Shown here: in pieces, positions 1-8,412 of the stretch | How positions within the stretch are numbered: position 1 is the stretch's first letter | Layout of the letters: the number at the start of each line of letters is the position of its first letter | Translations under genes and position numbers: made by a program | Assembly: GCA_043802925.1 (NCBI GenBank) | Contig: JAZDKP010000110.1 | Span: 1-31,527, forward strand | DNA: 31,527 nt | Reading direction: 5' to 3' | Source of the DNA: JAZDKP01 sp043802925 | Lineage (GTDB): Bacteria > Fibrobacterota > OXYB2-FULL-49-7 > JAEUSG01 | The notes under the pieces: model-generated | Databases searched by the model: none | What the model saw: only the letters and a program-made list of their open reading frames with translations | What the model was told of the DNA's origin: nothing

Positions 1-1381
1 CGGTTGTGGCGGCATAGCTGAGGACGATATGATACCATTTATTCGGCAGGAAGTCATAATCATAGTCAAGGAGATAATGTGAGCTTTCTGCGGAAACAAG
101 ATCCGCAAATAAAGTGCCGTCAAAATAATATATGGAAAAAGGACCGCCGACGGTACTGATCAAGCCTTGATAACCTGTTCCGGTTGATAGCTGGTTCTTT
201 GGTTTCATCCAAAACTCGACCATGAGTTCATTATCAGAAAATACAAATGGGTGGTTTGCTGTTGCGTATGAGTTTTCAGAAAAAGAAAGGCCATTTCCAA
301 ATTTACCTGGAACCCGTAAGGCAGATTTCAGCAATCCATGTTGTTGGCCCGCAGAGGCGTCATAAAGCGTGTCGCCTGAAGTTTCATTCATACTGTAATA
401 GGCTAACGTCGTGGAATCGGATAATGGGGGACGGATAGATTTCACAGAAAGTGAACAGTCATTGGAAGTCGCACTTCGGATTGTTCCGGAAAAAGCATAC
501 ACGCGATAATAATATGTTCGGAAAGATGCAAGTGTGGTATCCAGCCAAAAAGTGGCTCCGCGCCATGTCTTTTGGTATGCAACCCATGGCTCCTTGTTGA
601 TTCTACGCTCAACCTGGATGCTGTCGGTTGACAGGTCTGTGTTTTGCCATGTTAACCGGATGTTTTTACCGGATGTCAAGTACAAGGAAAGGTTGTTCGG
701 AGCGATTTGCTGTGTAATGGAATCGATGGCGGCGTTTGAGATTGAGCAAGAATCAAAGACATGGAGGCCATAATAGACTATCGGTTCCGCGGGGAGAGTG
801 TCGGTATAGGACGTGGCTGCTGCGGGCAGGGTTTTGTGATACATAAGAGAGGTGGATGTTTTCCCCCGCAACAATACAAACCCGGAGATAGTTGGAATGT
901 TGACGGAATTCCAGACAATCGTCACTGTCTGCGGGCTTGTTCGGGTAATCGCAAATCCAGCAGGCTGTGCAAATGAATGGTTTTCAGGCAGCTCAAGAGG
1001 TGTCACATATTGCGTTCGTACAGCGATGGCCTTCTTGGTTATGACCGTTTCATTCAACTTATCAAACACGCCAATTTTATAGTAATACTGCGTGTAAGAA
1101 CGGCAAACCGTATCGGTAAAGGCTTTGGCGCCGACTGGAAGCGTTGCAATCAATGTTAAATTCATCGAATCCGTTCCCCGATAGAGCAAGACACCTTCTT
1201 CACGGTTGTTGTTGTCCGTCCATTCGAGGGCAACAGAAGTGGGAGAGAGGGGGCGAGCTGTTAGATCCGCGGGGGCCGAAAGCGAAACATAGGTATGTCC
1301 ACCCGGATCATAGGGATTGTCCCGATCATGGGTGCAACGAAATAAAGACAATGAAACGATAGAAAAGAAAACCAACCGCAT
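1..1381 (-). CDS. Fn3/LamG surface lipoprotein, 3' part outside window
   Basis: The frame is open from the ATG at 1381 down to base 1, giving at least 460 residues; the C-terminus lies beyond the left edge. The protein starts with a hydrophobic segment ending at Cys16 (LSLFRC). This is a poor lipobox because Arg precedes the Cys, so lipidation is likely but unproven. The motif DRDNPYDPGG follows. Three fibronectin type III-like domains are visible at roughly residues 36-122, 139-222 and 226-311, with the usual W and YYY/YYR strands. From about residue 325 a LamG/concanavalin-like domain begins (AYYSMNETSGD, then WYHIVLSY near the edge). The start overlaps the stop of the anti-sigma gene (ATGA), so the two are translationally coupled. 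A role in surface adhesion or carbohydrate binding is inferred from the domains. Confidence 0.82.
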   Translation of the reverse strand, partial: MRLVFFSIVSLSLFRCTHDRDNPYDPGGHTYVSLSAPADLTARPLSPTSVALEWTDNNNREEGVLLYRGTDSMNLTLIATLPVGAKAFTDTVCRSYTQYYYKIGVFDKLNETVITKKAIAVRTQYVTPLELPENHSFAQPAGFAITRTSPQTVTIVWNSVNIPTISGFVLLRGKTSTSLMYHKTLPAAATSYTDTLPAEPIVYYGLHVFDSCSISNAAIDSITQQIAPNNLSLYLTSGKNIRLTWQNTDLSTDSIQVERRINKEPWVAYQKTWRGATFWLDTTLASFRTYYYRVYAFSGTIRSATSNDCSLSVKSIRPPLSDSTTLAYYSMNETSGDTLYDASAGQQHGLLKSALRVPGKFGNGLSFSENSYATANHPFVFSDNELMVEFWMKPKNQLSTGTGYQGLISTVGGPFSIYYFDGTLFADLVSAESSHYLLDYDYDFLPNKWYHIVLSYAATT

Positions 1382-2907
1382 CACGGTTTCACCTTTCGGA
1401 TTTCTTCAAGCCAACGGCCTTGGGGATATTTCTCCAGATATTGGCGGTAAACCGATTCCATTTCGGAGCTGCGATTTAAAGCGACCAAACATTTTCCAAG
1501 CCAGAAGTATGCGTCTTCGGTTCGGACATCGGCCGGTGCCGTTTCCGTAAACCTCCGGTAATGGTCTGCCGCAGCGTTGAAATCCTTTTTTTCACGAAGC
1601 AATGTCGCGGTCTCGTAACGATAGTCCGTGGCCAAGGCCCCGGATCCGAACCGGTCGAGATATTCCTTTTCGTATTTTAGAACATTGTCGAGAGCTCCCT
1701 GATACCTGGAAATTTTGATGAGCTCGGCCAGCGTTTCTTCAGCATAAACACCGGAAGGATAACCTGCCGAGTATTCCTGGAGCCGGCGTATGCCTTCTTC
1801 CGGTTTTTTGAGCGGACCCGCAAGAAGAAGCGCGGACTTGAAGATAGCCGTCTCTTGGGCCCTGCCTTGTGAAGGCGCCAAAATGATTTTCTCAAATTGT
1901 GCGAGCGCACCTGCAGGGTCCCCCTTGGCTGAAAGAAGGAGGCCCGCATTGAGCCAGGCCTTAATATCAGGAGGTATTTCGGAAGAGGAGGACTCGGATG
2001 CCAGGTTCTTAACAGGGGCGGGTATTATTGGCGGAATGGGGAGCGCCCCATGGGGCGGTGAAGCGGGCGGCGTCAGGATATTTATATAAGGTTGAAGCGA
2101 ATTTATGTCCGAAGGCCCCATGGTTTGGACAGAAGTTTTTCCATCCTTTATTCGGCATTGTTCGTTTGCGGACAAGATGAGCGTCCGATTCAAGGCCCGA
2201 TAAAGCACATGAACGGAACCTTCAATAACGGAAACCCGTGTTTTTCCCTCCTGAATCCATACATCAAAGATCGTTCCGGTCACTGTTATCTCCGCATCGG
2301 GTGTCGAGACAACATATGCGTGGTAAGTGTTGGGTGTGACCTGGAAGAGTGCGGCACCTTCTTCAAGTGATACCTTGGCCTCCTGTTTGATGTTTTTGAT
2401 AACCCTGAGCCTGGCCCCTTTGGAAGGGAGGGCCTGGCTTTGACCCGTGAGCGCAATCGGTTTTGCATAGGCGGGTCGGAGGGCTGTTGAAGAGGGACCG
2501 GGGTTTGATTGGGTTGGGCGCTGGAAATGGAAAAATGTAAAACCGCTGATTAGCATGATCAATCCCGCGGCCATGGCGTATACAGCCGTGGAAAAATGAA
2601 AAGGGAGGACGTTGCCACGAGCAGCTTCGGGTTTGTGCGGGACCGCCTTTTCAACGAGCGAATCCCATTCGTGGTCGTCCAACAGGGGACCGTCCTGTCC
2701 TATCGCCGCGGCTGCCAGAGTGTCCCATTCCTCATCGGTCAGGGCCGGTTTCCTGTTCTGTTCCGCAAGCGCTTGGCTGAAGGTCAGCCGTTCCTCCAAT
2801 AGGCTGCGGCATTGGGCGCAGGCTTGGAGGTGCGTTTTAAACGCCGCAATGTCCGGGGGCAACCCGCCTTCGTGGCATAGCGCTTCGATAGAATCCGTTA
2901 CATGCAT
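1381..2907 (-). CDS. Transmembrane anti-sigma factor with zinc finger, FecR domain and TPR repeats
   Basis: 508 aa. An N-terminal anti-sigma zinc-binding motif is visible: His26-x3-Cys30-x2-Cys33, with Cys11/His12 as possible fourth ligand. Two short repeats follow (LTDEEWD and LDDHEWD, residues about 56-82), then one membrane span at about 106-126. The periplasmic part has a FecR-like domain (about 160-240, including DAEITVTGTIFDVW) and C-terminal TPR-type helices (about 315-505). The family role is to hold an ECF sigma factor at the membrane until a periplasmic signal arrives; the FecR domain usually receives that signal from an outer-membrane partner. The start overlaps the end of the sigma-factor gene by 10 bases, and the stop overlaps the start of the Fn3 lipoprotein. 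The TPR tail is unusual for FecR proteins and could dock a cell-surface partner. Confidence 0.85.
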   Translation of the reverse strand: MHVTDSIEALCHEGGLPPDIAAFKTHLQACAQCRSLLEERLTFSQALAEQNRKPALTDEEWDTLAAAAIGQDGPLLDDHEWDSLVEKAVPHKPEAARGNVLPFHFSTAVYAMAAGLIMLISGFTFFHFQRPTQSNPGPSSTALRPAYAKPIALTGQSQALPSKGARLRVIKNIKQEAKVSLEEGAALFQVTPNTYHAYVVSTPDAEITVTGTIFDVWIQEGKTRVSVIEGSVHVLYRALNRTLILSANEQCRIKDGKTSVQTMGPSDINSLQPYINILTPPASPPHGALPIPPIIPAPVKNLASESSSSEIPPDIKAWLNAGLLLSAKGDPAGALAQFEKIILAPSQGRAQETAIFKSALLLAGPLKKPEEGIRRLQEYSAGYPSGVYAEETLAELIKISRYQGALDNVLKYEKEYLDRFGSGALATDYRYETATLLREKKDFNAAADHYRRFTETAPADVRTEDAYFWLGKCLVALNRSSEMESVYRQYLEKYPQGRWLEEIRKVKP

Positions 2908-3446
2908 TTTTTTAACGCCCGGGTGAGTTTTTCGCGTAACGTATCGCGTCCGCGCGCGATACGGGAGTTGACGGTGCCGATGGGAATGTTGAGTGCCTCG
3001 GCAATTTCATCACCGGACATACCGGCATAATAATGCATCATCAACGCGGACTTATAATCGGGCTGAAGTTCGGCGATAAAGGCGTTGAGCATTCCCTGCT
3101 TTTCCTTATCTATAAGGCCCTGCAGCATATGGGGTTCGGCCGAAGGGACGTTGTCCAGCATATCATTGCCACCCCATTGGATTTTGGAGCCTTTTGCAGC
3201 GGCCCGGAGACTTTCATTCATAGCGATTCGGTAAATCCAGGTTGAGACTTTGCAACTTCCGTTGAAGGTGTGGATGTTTTTATAAATGCGGAGCAGCACC
3301 TCCTGTATGACATCTTTGCCTGCCTCCCGGTCTTTGACAATTCTGAAGACTGCGCTTTCTATGAGCCTTCGGTGCAGAGAGAACAGCAAGGGGAAAGCGG
3401 TTTTATCGCCTTTTTGGCACTTGCTTAATATTTCATTTTCATTCAT
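2898..3446 (-). CDS. ECF-type RNA polymerase sigma factor (sigma-70 family)
   Basis: 182 aa, the usual size for ECF sigma factors. Region 2 is clear (about residues 20-85), with DVIQEVLLRIYKNIHTF and STWIYRIAMNESL, which bind core polymerase and the -10 element. Region 4 follows (about 125-175) with a helix-turn-helix, MSGDEIAEALNIPIGTVNSR, which reads the -35 element. The ATG at 3446 is preceded by an AAGGG ribosome-binding sequence; the ATG four bases upstream runs into a stop at once and is not used. The next gene is its membrane anti-sigma factor, overlapping by 10 bases. The pair probably controls surface functions, perhaps including the Fn3/LamG lipoprotein directly downstream; that target is inferred. 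Confidence 0.93.
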   Translation of the reverse strand: MNENEILSKCQKGDKTAFPLLFSLHRRLIESAVFRIVKDREAGKDVIQEVLLRIYKNIHTFNGSCKVSTWIYRIAMNESLRAAAKGSKIQWGGNDMLDNVPSAEPHMLQGLIDKEKQGMLNAFIAELQPDYKSALMMHYYAGMSGDEIAEALNIPIGTVNSRIARGRDTLREKLTRALKKCM

Positions 3447-3497
3447 TCATTAGACCCTTGCTTCTGGATTTCTATGCAGTTTGTAACTTGTTTTATA

Positions 3498-4409
3498 TCA
3501 GTATATTGATTGCTTTGCCCTGCGCATCAGTTTTAGCGCTAAAACAATTCCGGATATTGCAAATCCACCTGCGGAAGCGTTTCGAAGCTTAAGATAATTC
3601 TCAGCCTTATCGTTTAAATTGTCATACTCATTTTTATCTGAAGAAACCATCCGACCGTATTCGTCATTCGTCCGGAGATAAAGTGAATGGGAAATCCCTC
3701 CGAGGGCGGCGAAAGCGAACGTCAGAACGAGAGGAATGCGATAGCTGGAATTTCGCATCAGCCGGTTTCCTTCGATGACGGCCGTTTCGGACGTTTTTAC
3801 CGGAACAAGAGTGAAGCTGAAACGGTTATTTCCAGGCGCAATGGCAATGCTGGTTTCGAGCGGTTCGTAACCTGCAAGGGAAAATTTGAGCAGATGCCGG
3901 CCGTTGGACAAATAGGACTCCCAGGGCGTTTCGTTCTGAATGCGGCCATCCAGTGTCAGGGAAGCGATAGAGGGGTTGCTGATGACCTGCACGCGTGACA
4001 GCACGCTTTCTTCCATGGCATGAAGTATTTTGACCCCTATGATTGTCAGGTTCTGGTCCAGGGGTTCCTGGAGGTTATAGGGAACGTCTTTGACCAACAT
4101 TCGCCGGTCGTCGCCGGTTTCCAGTCTCAGGCGAATGACAGGGGAGGAATCGGTTTCGAGGGCCTCGCAGCGAAGTATCGTTTGCGTCAGCGACGATACC
4201 ATGGCCGTGCCAGCGGGGTCGTTGGTCCGGTCGAATGCGTGGATGCCATACGGAGAAAATTTAATTGAAAAATTTTCAACAAGAGGACCTGCAAGAAAAG
4301 AAAGCTCAGTCCGCGTTGTTTGGTTGGAGAAGTCCACGAGGATCAAATCATGCGCCGCAAATGATGAGACAGACAGAAGGGCAATCAATCGTATTGCAAA
4401 AGTGGACAT
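3498..4409 (-). CDS. PEGA-domain membrane protein with signal peptide
   Basis: 303 aa when started at the ATG at 4409. That start gives a normal signal peptide (MSTFAIRLIALLSVSSFAA); an ATG at 4466 in the same frame would add 19 residues ahead of it and has no better ribosome-binding site. Residues 20-135 are an unrecognised beta-rich region. A PEGA domain spans about 140-200, with the typical SNPSIASLTLDG start and LAGYEPLE motif. Two hydrophobic stretches lie near the C-terminus (about 223-245 and 283-300). PEGA domains are extracytoplasmic beta folds, often in surface-layer or carbohydrate-linked proteins, but their function is not well known. The gene lies between the WYL regulator and the sigma factor on the same strand. 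No enzyme function can be assigned. Confidence 0.75.
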   Translation of the reverse strand: MSTFAIRLIALLSVSSFAAHDLILVDFSNQTTRTELSFLAGPLVENFSIKFSPYGIHAFDRTNDPAGTAMVSSLTQTILRCEALETDSSPVIRLRLETGDDRRMLVKDVPYNLQEPLDQNLTIIGVKILHAMEESVLSRVQVISNPSIASLTLDGRIQNETPWESYLSNGRHLLKFSLAGYEPLETSIAIAPGNNRFSFTLVPVKTSETAVIEGNRLMRNSSYRIPLVLTFAFAALGGISHSLYLRTNDEYGRMVSSDKNEYDNLNDKAENYLKLRNASAGGFAISGIVLALKLMRRAKQSIY

Positions 4410-4472
4410 AGACTGAGTAAAATAATATTTACAGATTGAAATTAAAATACGAAAAGATGAAATCATATAAAA

Positions 4473-4485
4473 TCGATTAAATCGA
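4473..4485. promoter_or_regulatory. 13-bp inverted repeat TCGATTAAATCGA upstream of the PEGA gene
   Basis: Perfect palindrome with 6-base arms around one central base, in the short AT-rich gap between the WYL regulator stop and the PEGA gene start. It could be an operator, possibly for the neighbouring WYL regulator, but a short AT-rich palindrome can arise by chance. No clear -35/-10 pair was found in this gap. Confidence 0.25.
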
Positions 4486-4493
4486 CAAGGCGC

Positions 4494-5480
4494 TTACTGA
4501 TGTCGCTCCAGTGCTTTTTGCAGCAGTCCCTTCATCTCCGCCCGGAATGATGCCGGCGACACTACCTCCACGTCACCGCACCAGGGGAGAATGAACTTCC
4601 GCAGGTCCTCAAACCCCATTACGCGGAGCGTGAGCAGAAGCGCGTTGTCACGCGTAAACTTCCGCTCAATGGACTTGTGCAGCCGCATCTCCTTGAATTC
4701 CTTCAGCGCATCGCCCGTCACTTTCAGCGTGACTGTCACGGTCTCCACGCCTTGCAGAATTCCAAAACTGGCGTCAAAGTGCGCGTCAAGGTCAAAATCC
4801 GGGTCCGCGGTAAACGGTTCGGGAAGCACTTCGGCCTGATTCAGCCGGTGCGCGGCCCAGACACGGTACCCCTCGGTCCCGTCCTTTTTCCCGAAGAAAT
4901 AAAGGCCCCGGTCGTGCAGAATGAGCGAATAAGGATGGATATTGTACGCTTTGGTTTTTCGTCCGCCAAACTTGGACGTATAGACAATCTTTACTTTGCG
5001 TTCCCGGTGGATGCCTTCGGCCACGGCCGCAATCTGGCGGCTGAAAGGGGCGAGGTCCGTGACCGGGCCCGGAAAATAACGGAGTGTCTGCCCGCGCCGT
5101 GTCCCTTCCTCTGCAGGGAAATGGGAGGCGAGTTTGTCCCAGAGTGTGTTCAGGTGCTCCTGCAGGTGCGTGCCTGAAAGCGGACCGCCGAGGTCGCGGA
5201 GGAGGTAGAGCGCCTCGATTTCGCCCGGGGTGAACGCGAGGCTTTTGGCAAAGGGCGGCGCGCCCGAGAGGCGGTACCCGCGCGACTTTCCGCGGTAAAT
5301 TTTTGACAACGGAAAAAAGAGTTCGTCGCGGAGAAAACAAAGGTCGCGTTCGACGGTGCGCAGGTCCACGCCGTATGTGTCCGCCAGCTCCTGCGGAAAC
5401 AAGGGCTCCCGGGATGACAGGAAGGTATTCAGGAGGGAAAAAAGGCGCTCACTCTTTCGAGGGCAGTTTTCAGCATCCAT
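4494..5480 (-). CDS. WYL-domain transcriptional regulator with N-terminal HTH
   Basis: 328 aa, typical for the YafY/PafB type of WYL regulators. Residues about 8-72 form a winged helix-turn-helix of the DeoR/HTH_11 kind (RTVERDLCFLRDE, then GKSRGYRLSG for the wing). The WYL domain is at about 155-222; the name motif is degenerate here (LYF in HDRGLYFFGKKDG). A C-terminal WCX extension follows at about 238-325. WYL domains bind ligands, often nucleic acids or nucleotides, and tune DNA binding. The gene follows the DUF4159 gene on the same strand with 32 bases between. No ribosome-binding sequence is evident at the start. Targets are unknown; the DUF4159 and PEGA genes are candidates by position only. 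Confidence 0.88.
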   Translation of the reverse strand: MDAENCPRKSERLFSLLNTFLSSREPLFPQELADTYGVDLRTVERDLCFLRDELFFPLSKIYRGKSRGYRLSGAPPFAKSLAFTPGEIEALYLLRDLGGPLSGTHLQEHLNTLWDKLASHFPAEEGTRRGQTLRYFPGPVTDLAPFSRQIAAVAEGIHRERKVKIVYTSKFGGRKTKAYNIHPYSLILHDRGLYFFGKKDGTEGYRVWAAHRLNQAEVLPEPFTADPDFDLDAHFDASFGILQGVETVTVTLKVTGDALKEFKEMRLHKSIERKFTRDNALLLTLRVMGFEDLRKFILPWCGDVEVVSPASFRAEMKGLLQKALERHQ

Positions 5481-5512
5481 GGGGGATGGAGCAAACGGCG
5501 CCCATGGCCGTG

Positions 5513-7498
5513 TCAGGGACGGATGGCGACGCCGTCTTCGTCTGAGAGGCAGAAGGCGATGATGTTGTTCATGAACTTACAGGCCTGGTCCTTGGCCACC
5601 ACGTTGACCTGGTCGCCGAGGCCCGCAACCACGCCCGCACCCTCGGTGTAAAGGATACACATGCGGCCGTGGAGGTAATACCCGAAGGCCGCATTGCCAT
5701 AGGGCCGCGTTTCCCAGAAACGCGAGCCGCTTTCGATGGTGCAGATGGGGACGTTGCGGAAGGTATGGACCACGCCCATGAGCGGATGTTTTTCGTCAAG
5801 CTTGCGCAGTTTGCTGACATGAAGGAGGTGTGTTTTCTGGTAAAGTCCGGATTCCATTTGCACGAAGTAATTGCCGCTTTCGACCGGTTCGCCGGAGTTG
5901 TTGTCGCAATTCCAGACCAGGGCCGCCTCTTTCTTGATGTAGCTGCCCGCTTTCATGGGCTTGTCCTTGCTCCATACGAACTGCTTGACCGCAATACCGA
6001 GCCGGTTGAATACGCGGACCGTAACCGGCGCGTTGATTGGAAGGGTCACCGGGAACCAGGCCTGCGGGTGGGCGAAGAGCGGGAAGGGGGGGCCGAGGAT
6101 ATAGCCCTGAACGTCGCGGTCGCTTCTTGACAGGTTCTGGAAGGTCTCCGTTTCCTTGTCCGAAAGCGTTTCGGATTCGTCGAACGCCATCAGACGGTGG
6201 ATGAACCCGCGGGCCGCGATGTCCTGGCCCCGCGCGTTGGCCGTGGCGATGCCTGTCTCGTCAATCCAGATGAAGCCGCCGTTACGAACGTAATTGCGGA
6301 GAATCTCGAGGTTCTCTTCGGGAATCTTTTCGAGGCCCACGAGGTTGCAGAGGATGAGCAGCGGATTTTCCAGGGCCTGCGCGTTCCGCAGGAAGAGGTA
6401 GACCGGTTTGATGGCGTTAATGAGCCGGTCTTCGGACCCGTCGGTTTTGAGTGCGTTGGATGCGGTGAGAACGTCGAGGAGCCCGCGCTTGCGCCATTCG
6501 CGCATGATATTGCGCTCTTCGATTTTCTTGACGATGGCATCGGGGGCCGCGGCCTCCATTTCTTTCAGTTCGTATTTGTCCGCGAGGTAGCGGTAGACCG
6601 CCTCGTGCACGGTCTTGACAAAATCGCGGCTGCCGGATATCTTGTTGCGGTCGATGAGTTCGATGGCGTGCTCCAACCGCTTTAATGCCAACAGTTCATA
6701 ATAGACCGAGGCGCTGTCGAGGGCCAGCGCACCGCGCTTGCGCACATTGGCGACCCACTCGGAAAAGGTGTTCTCGAGGTTGAGCGTAGTGGTGTTGTCC
6801 GTGACCTGAATCTGCGTGTTTTCCTTGAGCCAGGCGCGCGCCCGTTCGACGGAGTTGTATTTGCGGAACACATAGTCCCAGGTGACCTTGGTTTTGAGCG
6901 TATCTTCCGTGGCCTTGGCGCTGTTACCCGCGCTGCTCTCGGATTTGCGTCCCAGGGCGCCGAGGACAGTGGAGCCCGGGGTGCTGGCCAGGCAGACGTT
7001 GAGGCGTGCGCGCATCCGCTTGCCCACGCCCGAGACCTTGGTGCCGCGGCCGCCGCCCATCAGGTCGTCGCCGATGCCGATGGCGGAGAGGAGATCGCTG
7101 GTGACGTTGGCGACTTGCGCCTGGCCGAGGTTGAAGGTCTTCATGGTGTAGGTCTGGGCCATGTTCGAGAAGTTGGCGACCGGGGTCTCCATGTTGAACG
7201 AGGACATGGCCGTGAACACGGGAGCAAATTTGGGATCAATCTTGACCTGTGTATTAACTTTGAATTCTGGTTTTAATGTCGGAGGCCTTTTTACGTCAAT
7301 TTGCTTTATTTTAGCCTTGGGCGGAGGCGGAGGGGCCACTGTTTTGCCCTGCACCATTTCAACAACGAAGTCCTGGGCCATTTTCCCGATGGGCGTGGTA
7401 AAATAAAGGATAAGGCCTACGATGACGTGAATGGCAACGGCAACGAGCATCGTAGAACGTTTTGCGGCCTTATAGTCGTCTTTTTTGGTGATGGCCAT
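5513..7498 (-). CDS. TonB-like N-terminus fused to DUF4159 domain with FlgD-like Ig insertion
   Basis: 661 aa. The N-terminus is TonB-like: a cytoplasmic basic start, one membrane span (about 14-34) and a proline-rich periplasmic stretch (APPPPPKAK at 55-63, then KRPPTLKP). Residues 100-200 are low complexity (VTSDLLSAIGIGDDLMGGG). A helical region follows (about 205-350). From about 360 to the C-terminus I read a DUF4159-type domain: NPLLILC, NGGFIWIDETG, HPLMGVVHTF, FGYYLHGRMCILYTEG and a final hydrophobic segment. Between the second and third motifs (about 485-565) sits an FlgD-like Ig module (VTVRVFNRLGIAVKQ ... GNYFVQ). DUF4159 proteins usually occur next to MoxR/von Willebrand genes, which are absent here. 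The energised N-terminus suggests a link to the ExbB/ExbD genes at 16822-18798. A weak AAAGAAC precedes the ATG. The DUF4159 call is by motif memory. Confidence 0.72.
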   Translation of the reverse strand: MAITKKDDYKAAKRSTMLVAVAIHVIVGLILYFTTPIGKMAQDFVVEMVQGKTVAPPPPPKAKIKQIDVKRPPTLKPEFKVNTQVKIDPKFAPVFTAMSSFNMETPVANFSNMAQTYTMKTFNLGQAQVANVTSDLLSAIGIGDDLMGGGRGTKVSGVGKRMRARLNVCLASTPGSTVLGALGRKSESSAGNSAKATEDTLKTKVTWDYVFRKYNSVERARAWLKENTQIQVTDNTTTLNLENTFSEWVANVRKRGALALDSASVYYELLALKRLEHAIELIDRNKISGSRDFVKTVHEAVYRYLADKYELKEMEAAAPDAIVKKIEERNIMREWRKRGLLDVLTASNALKTDGSEDRLINAIKPVYLFLRNAQALENPLLILCNLVGLEKIPEENLEILRNYVRNGGFIWIDETGIATANARGQDIAARGFIHRLMAFDESETLSDKETETFQNLSRSDRDVQGYILGPPFPLFAHPQAWFPVTLPINAPVTVRVFNRLGIAVKQFVWSKDKPMKAGSYIKKEAALVWNCDNNSGEPVESGNYFVQMESGLYQKTHLLHVSKLRKLDEKHPLMGVVHTFRNVPICTIESGSRFWETRPYGNAAFGYYLHGRMCILYTEGAGVVAGLGDQVNVVAKDQACKFMNNIIAFCLSDEDGVAIRP

Positions 7499-7568
7499 GG
7501 ACGGGTTCTTTATTAATTTAAGGAAATAATACCTGAAATTTAAAAATTTAAAATACTAATTTAAAAAA

Positions 7569-8224
7569 CTAAGATTCAAGTTTCTTCTTGGACCTCCATT
7601 GCCGGACGATTTCGAACAGGGCCGGAATCAGCGAAACGCCGATAATGGTGAAAATGACCAGGGTGAAGTTCTTTTTGATGAAGGGGATGTTGCCGAAAAA
7701 GTACCCTCCGTATACAAAAGTCGGGACCCACAATAAAGCGCCGATGACGCTGAAAAGCAGGAACTTGGGGTAATGCATGCGGCCGATGCCTGCAACGAAT
7801 GGTGCGAAAGTGCGGATGAAAGGGGCGAAGCGGGCGATGATATGGCTTTGGGGCCATATTTTGCATAAAACCCATGGGTTCGTTGGAGGTGCGCCGGATT
7901 GAATAAAAGTGATTTCGGCCGGCTGAAGACCTTTGGACCGATATACCGGCCAATCCAATAATTGCAGTTGTCGCCCAGGAGCGGGGCGAACAGGAGCAGG
8001 ACCACAATAAGGTGCGGGGAGAGGGAGCCCGTGGAAGCCACGGCGCCTGCGGCAAAGAGGAGGGAATCTCCGGGAAGGAAGGGGGTGGCCACGAGTCCGG
8101 TCTCACAGAAGATGATGAGGCAGAGGATACCGTAGACCCAGGGGCCGTAAGCCGCAGTCAGGTCCGCCAGCCGGACGTCCAGGTGCAGGATAATGTCAAT
8201 GAAAAAGCGTAATGCGTCAACCAT
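7569..8224 (-). pseudogene. DedA-family membrane protein with a one-base frameshift
   Basis: Two overlapping frames together make one DedA protein of about 218 residues. The first frame (from the ATG at 8224) gives the DedA landmarks ETGLVATPFLPGDSL and GDNCNYWIGRYIG and then loses similarity. The second frame, read from about 7838 to the stop at 7569-7571, continues with ARFAPFIRTFAPFVAG and two membrane spans. The switch falls at about 7839-7843, where the family pattern K-x-I-x-x-A-R-F needs one extra base. DedA proteins are inner-membrane transporters, several of which recycle undecaprenyl phosphate or phosphatidylethanolamine. All conserved blocks are intact, so a sequencing or assembly deletion is at least as likely as a true pseudogene. 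The gene is divergent from the OmpA gene and lies upstream of the DUF4159 gene. Confidence 0.85.
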
Positions 8225-8348
8225 AGCTTAACCGCATAATTAATATTTATAAAGATGTAATAAAGTAATAAATTAGTATTTGAAAATAATATTTTACTCA
8301 GGCCGACTGCTCCAGTTTTTCACAATCAGTTGTTTTGGTACTTTTTTT

Positions 8349-8364
8349 TGTGATGTGCATCACA
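8349..8364. promoter_or_regulatory. CRP/FNR-type operator TGTGATGTGCATCACA
   Basis: Exact match to the CRP half-site layout TGTGA-N6-TCACA, with palindromy extending to seven of eight bases per arm. It lies in the AT-rich divergent spacer between the DedA and OmpA genes. Its centre is at -92.5 from a start site predicted 7 bases after the -10 box at 8437-8442, a helical phase used by class I CRP activation in Escherichia coli. A CRP-family activator of the envelope-machine operon is inferred. The regulator gene itself is not in the window; the cyclic-nucleotide-domain protein at 23814 has no DNA-binding domain. Confidence 0.6.
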
Positions 8365-8412
8365 CATTCCGGACTGCGTAATATTTAAAACAATCCTCAA
8401 AAATATAGTATA

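Noticed and set aside
1..1380. Several short plus-strand frames (60-80 codons) at the left end
   Set aside because: The minus-strand frame is open throughout and encodes clear Fn3 and LamG patterns; the plus-strand frames are its shadows.
4677..5177. 166-codon plus-strand frame
   Set aside because: Antisense to the WYL regulator, no ribosome-binding site, and no domain signal in its translation.
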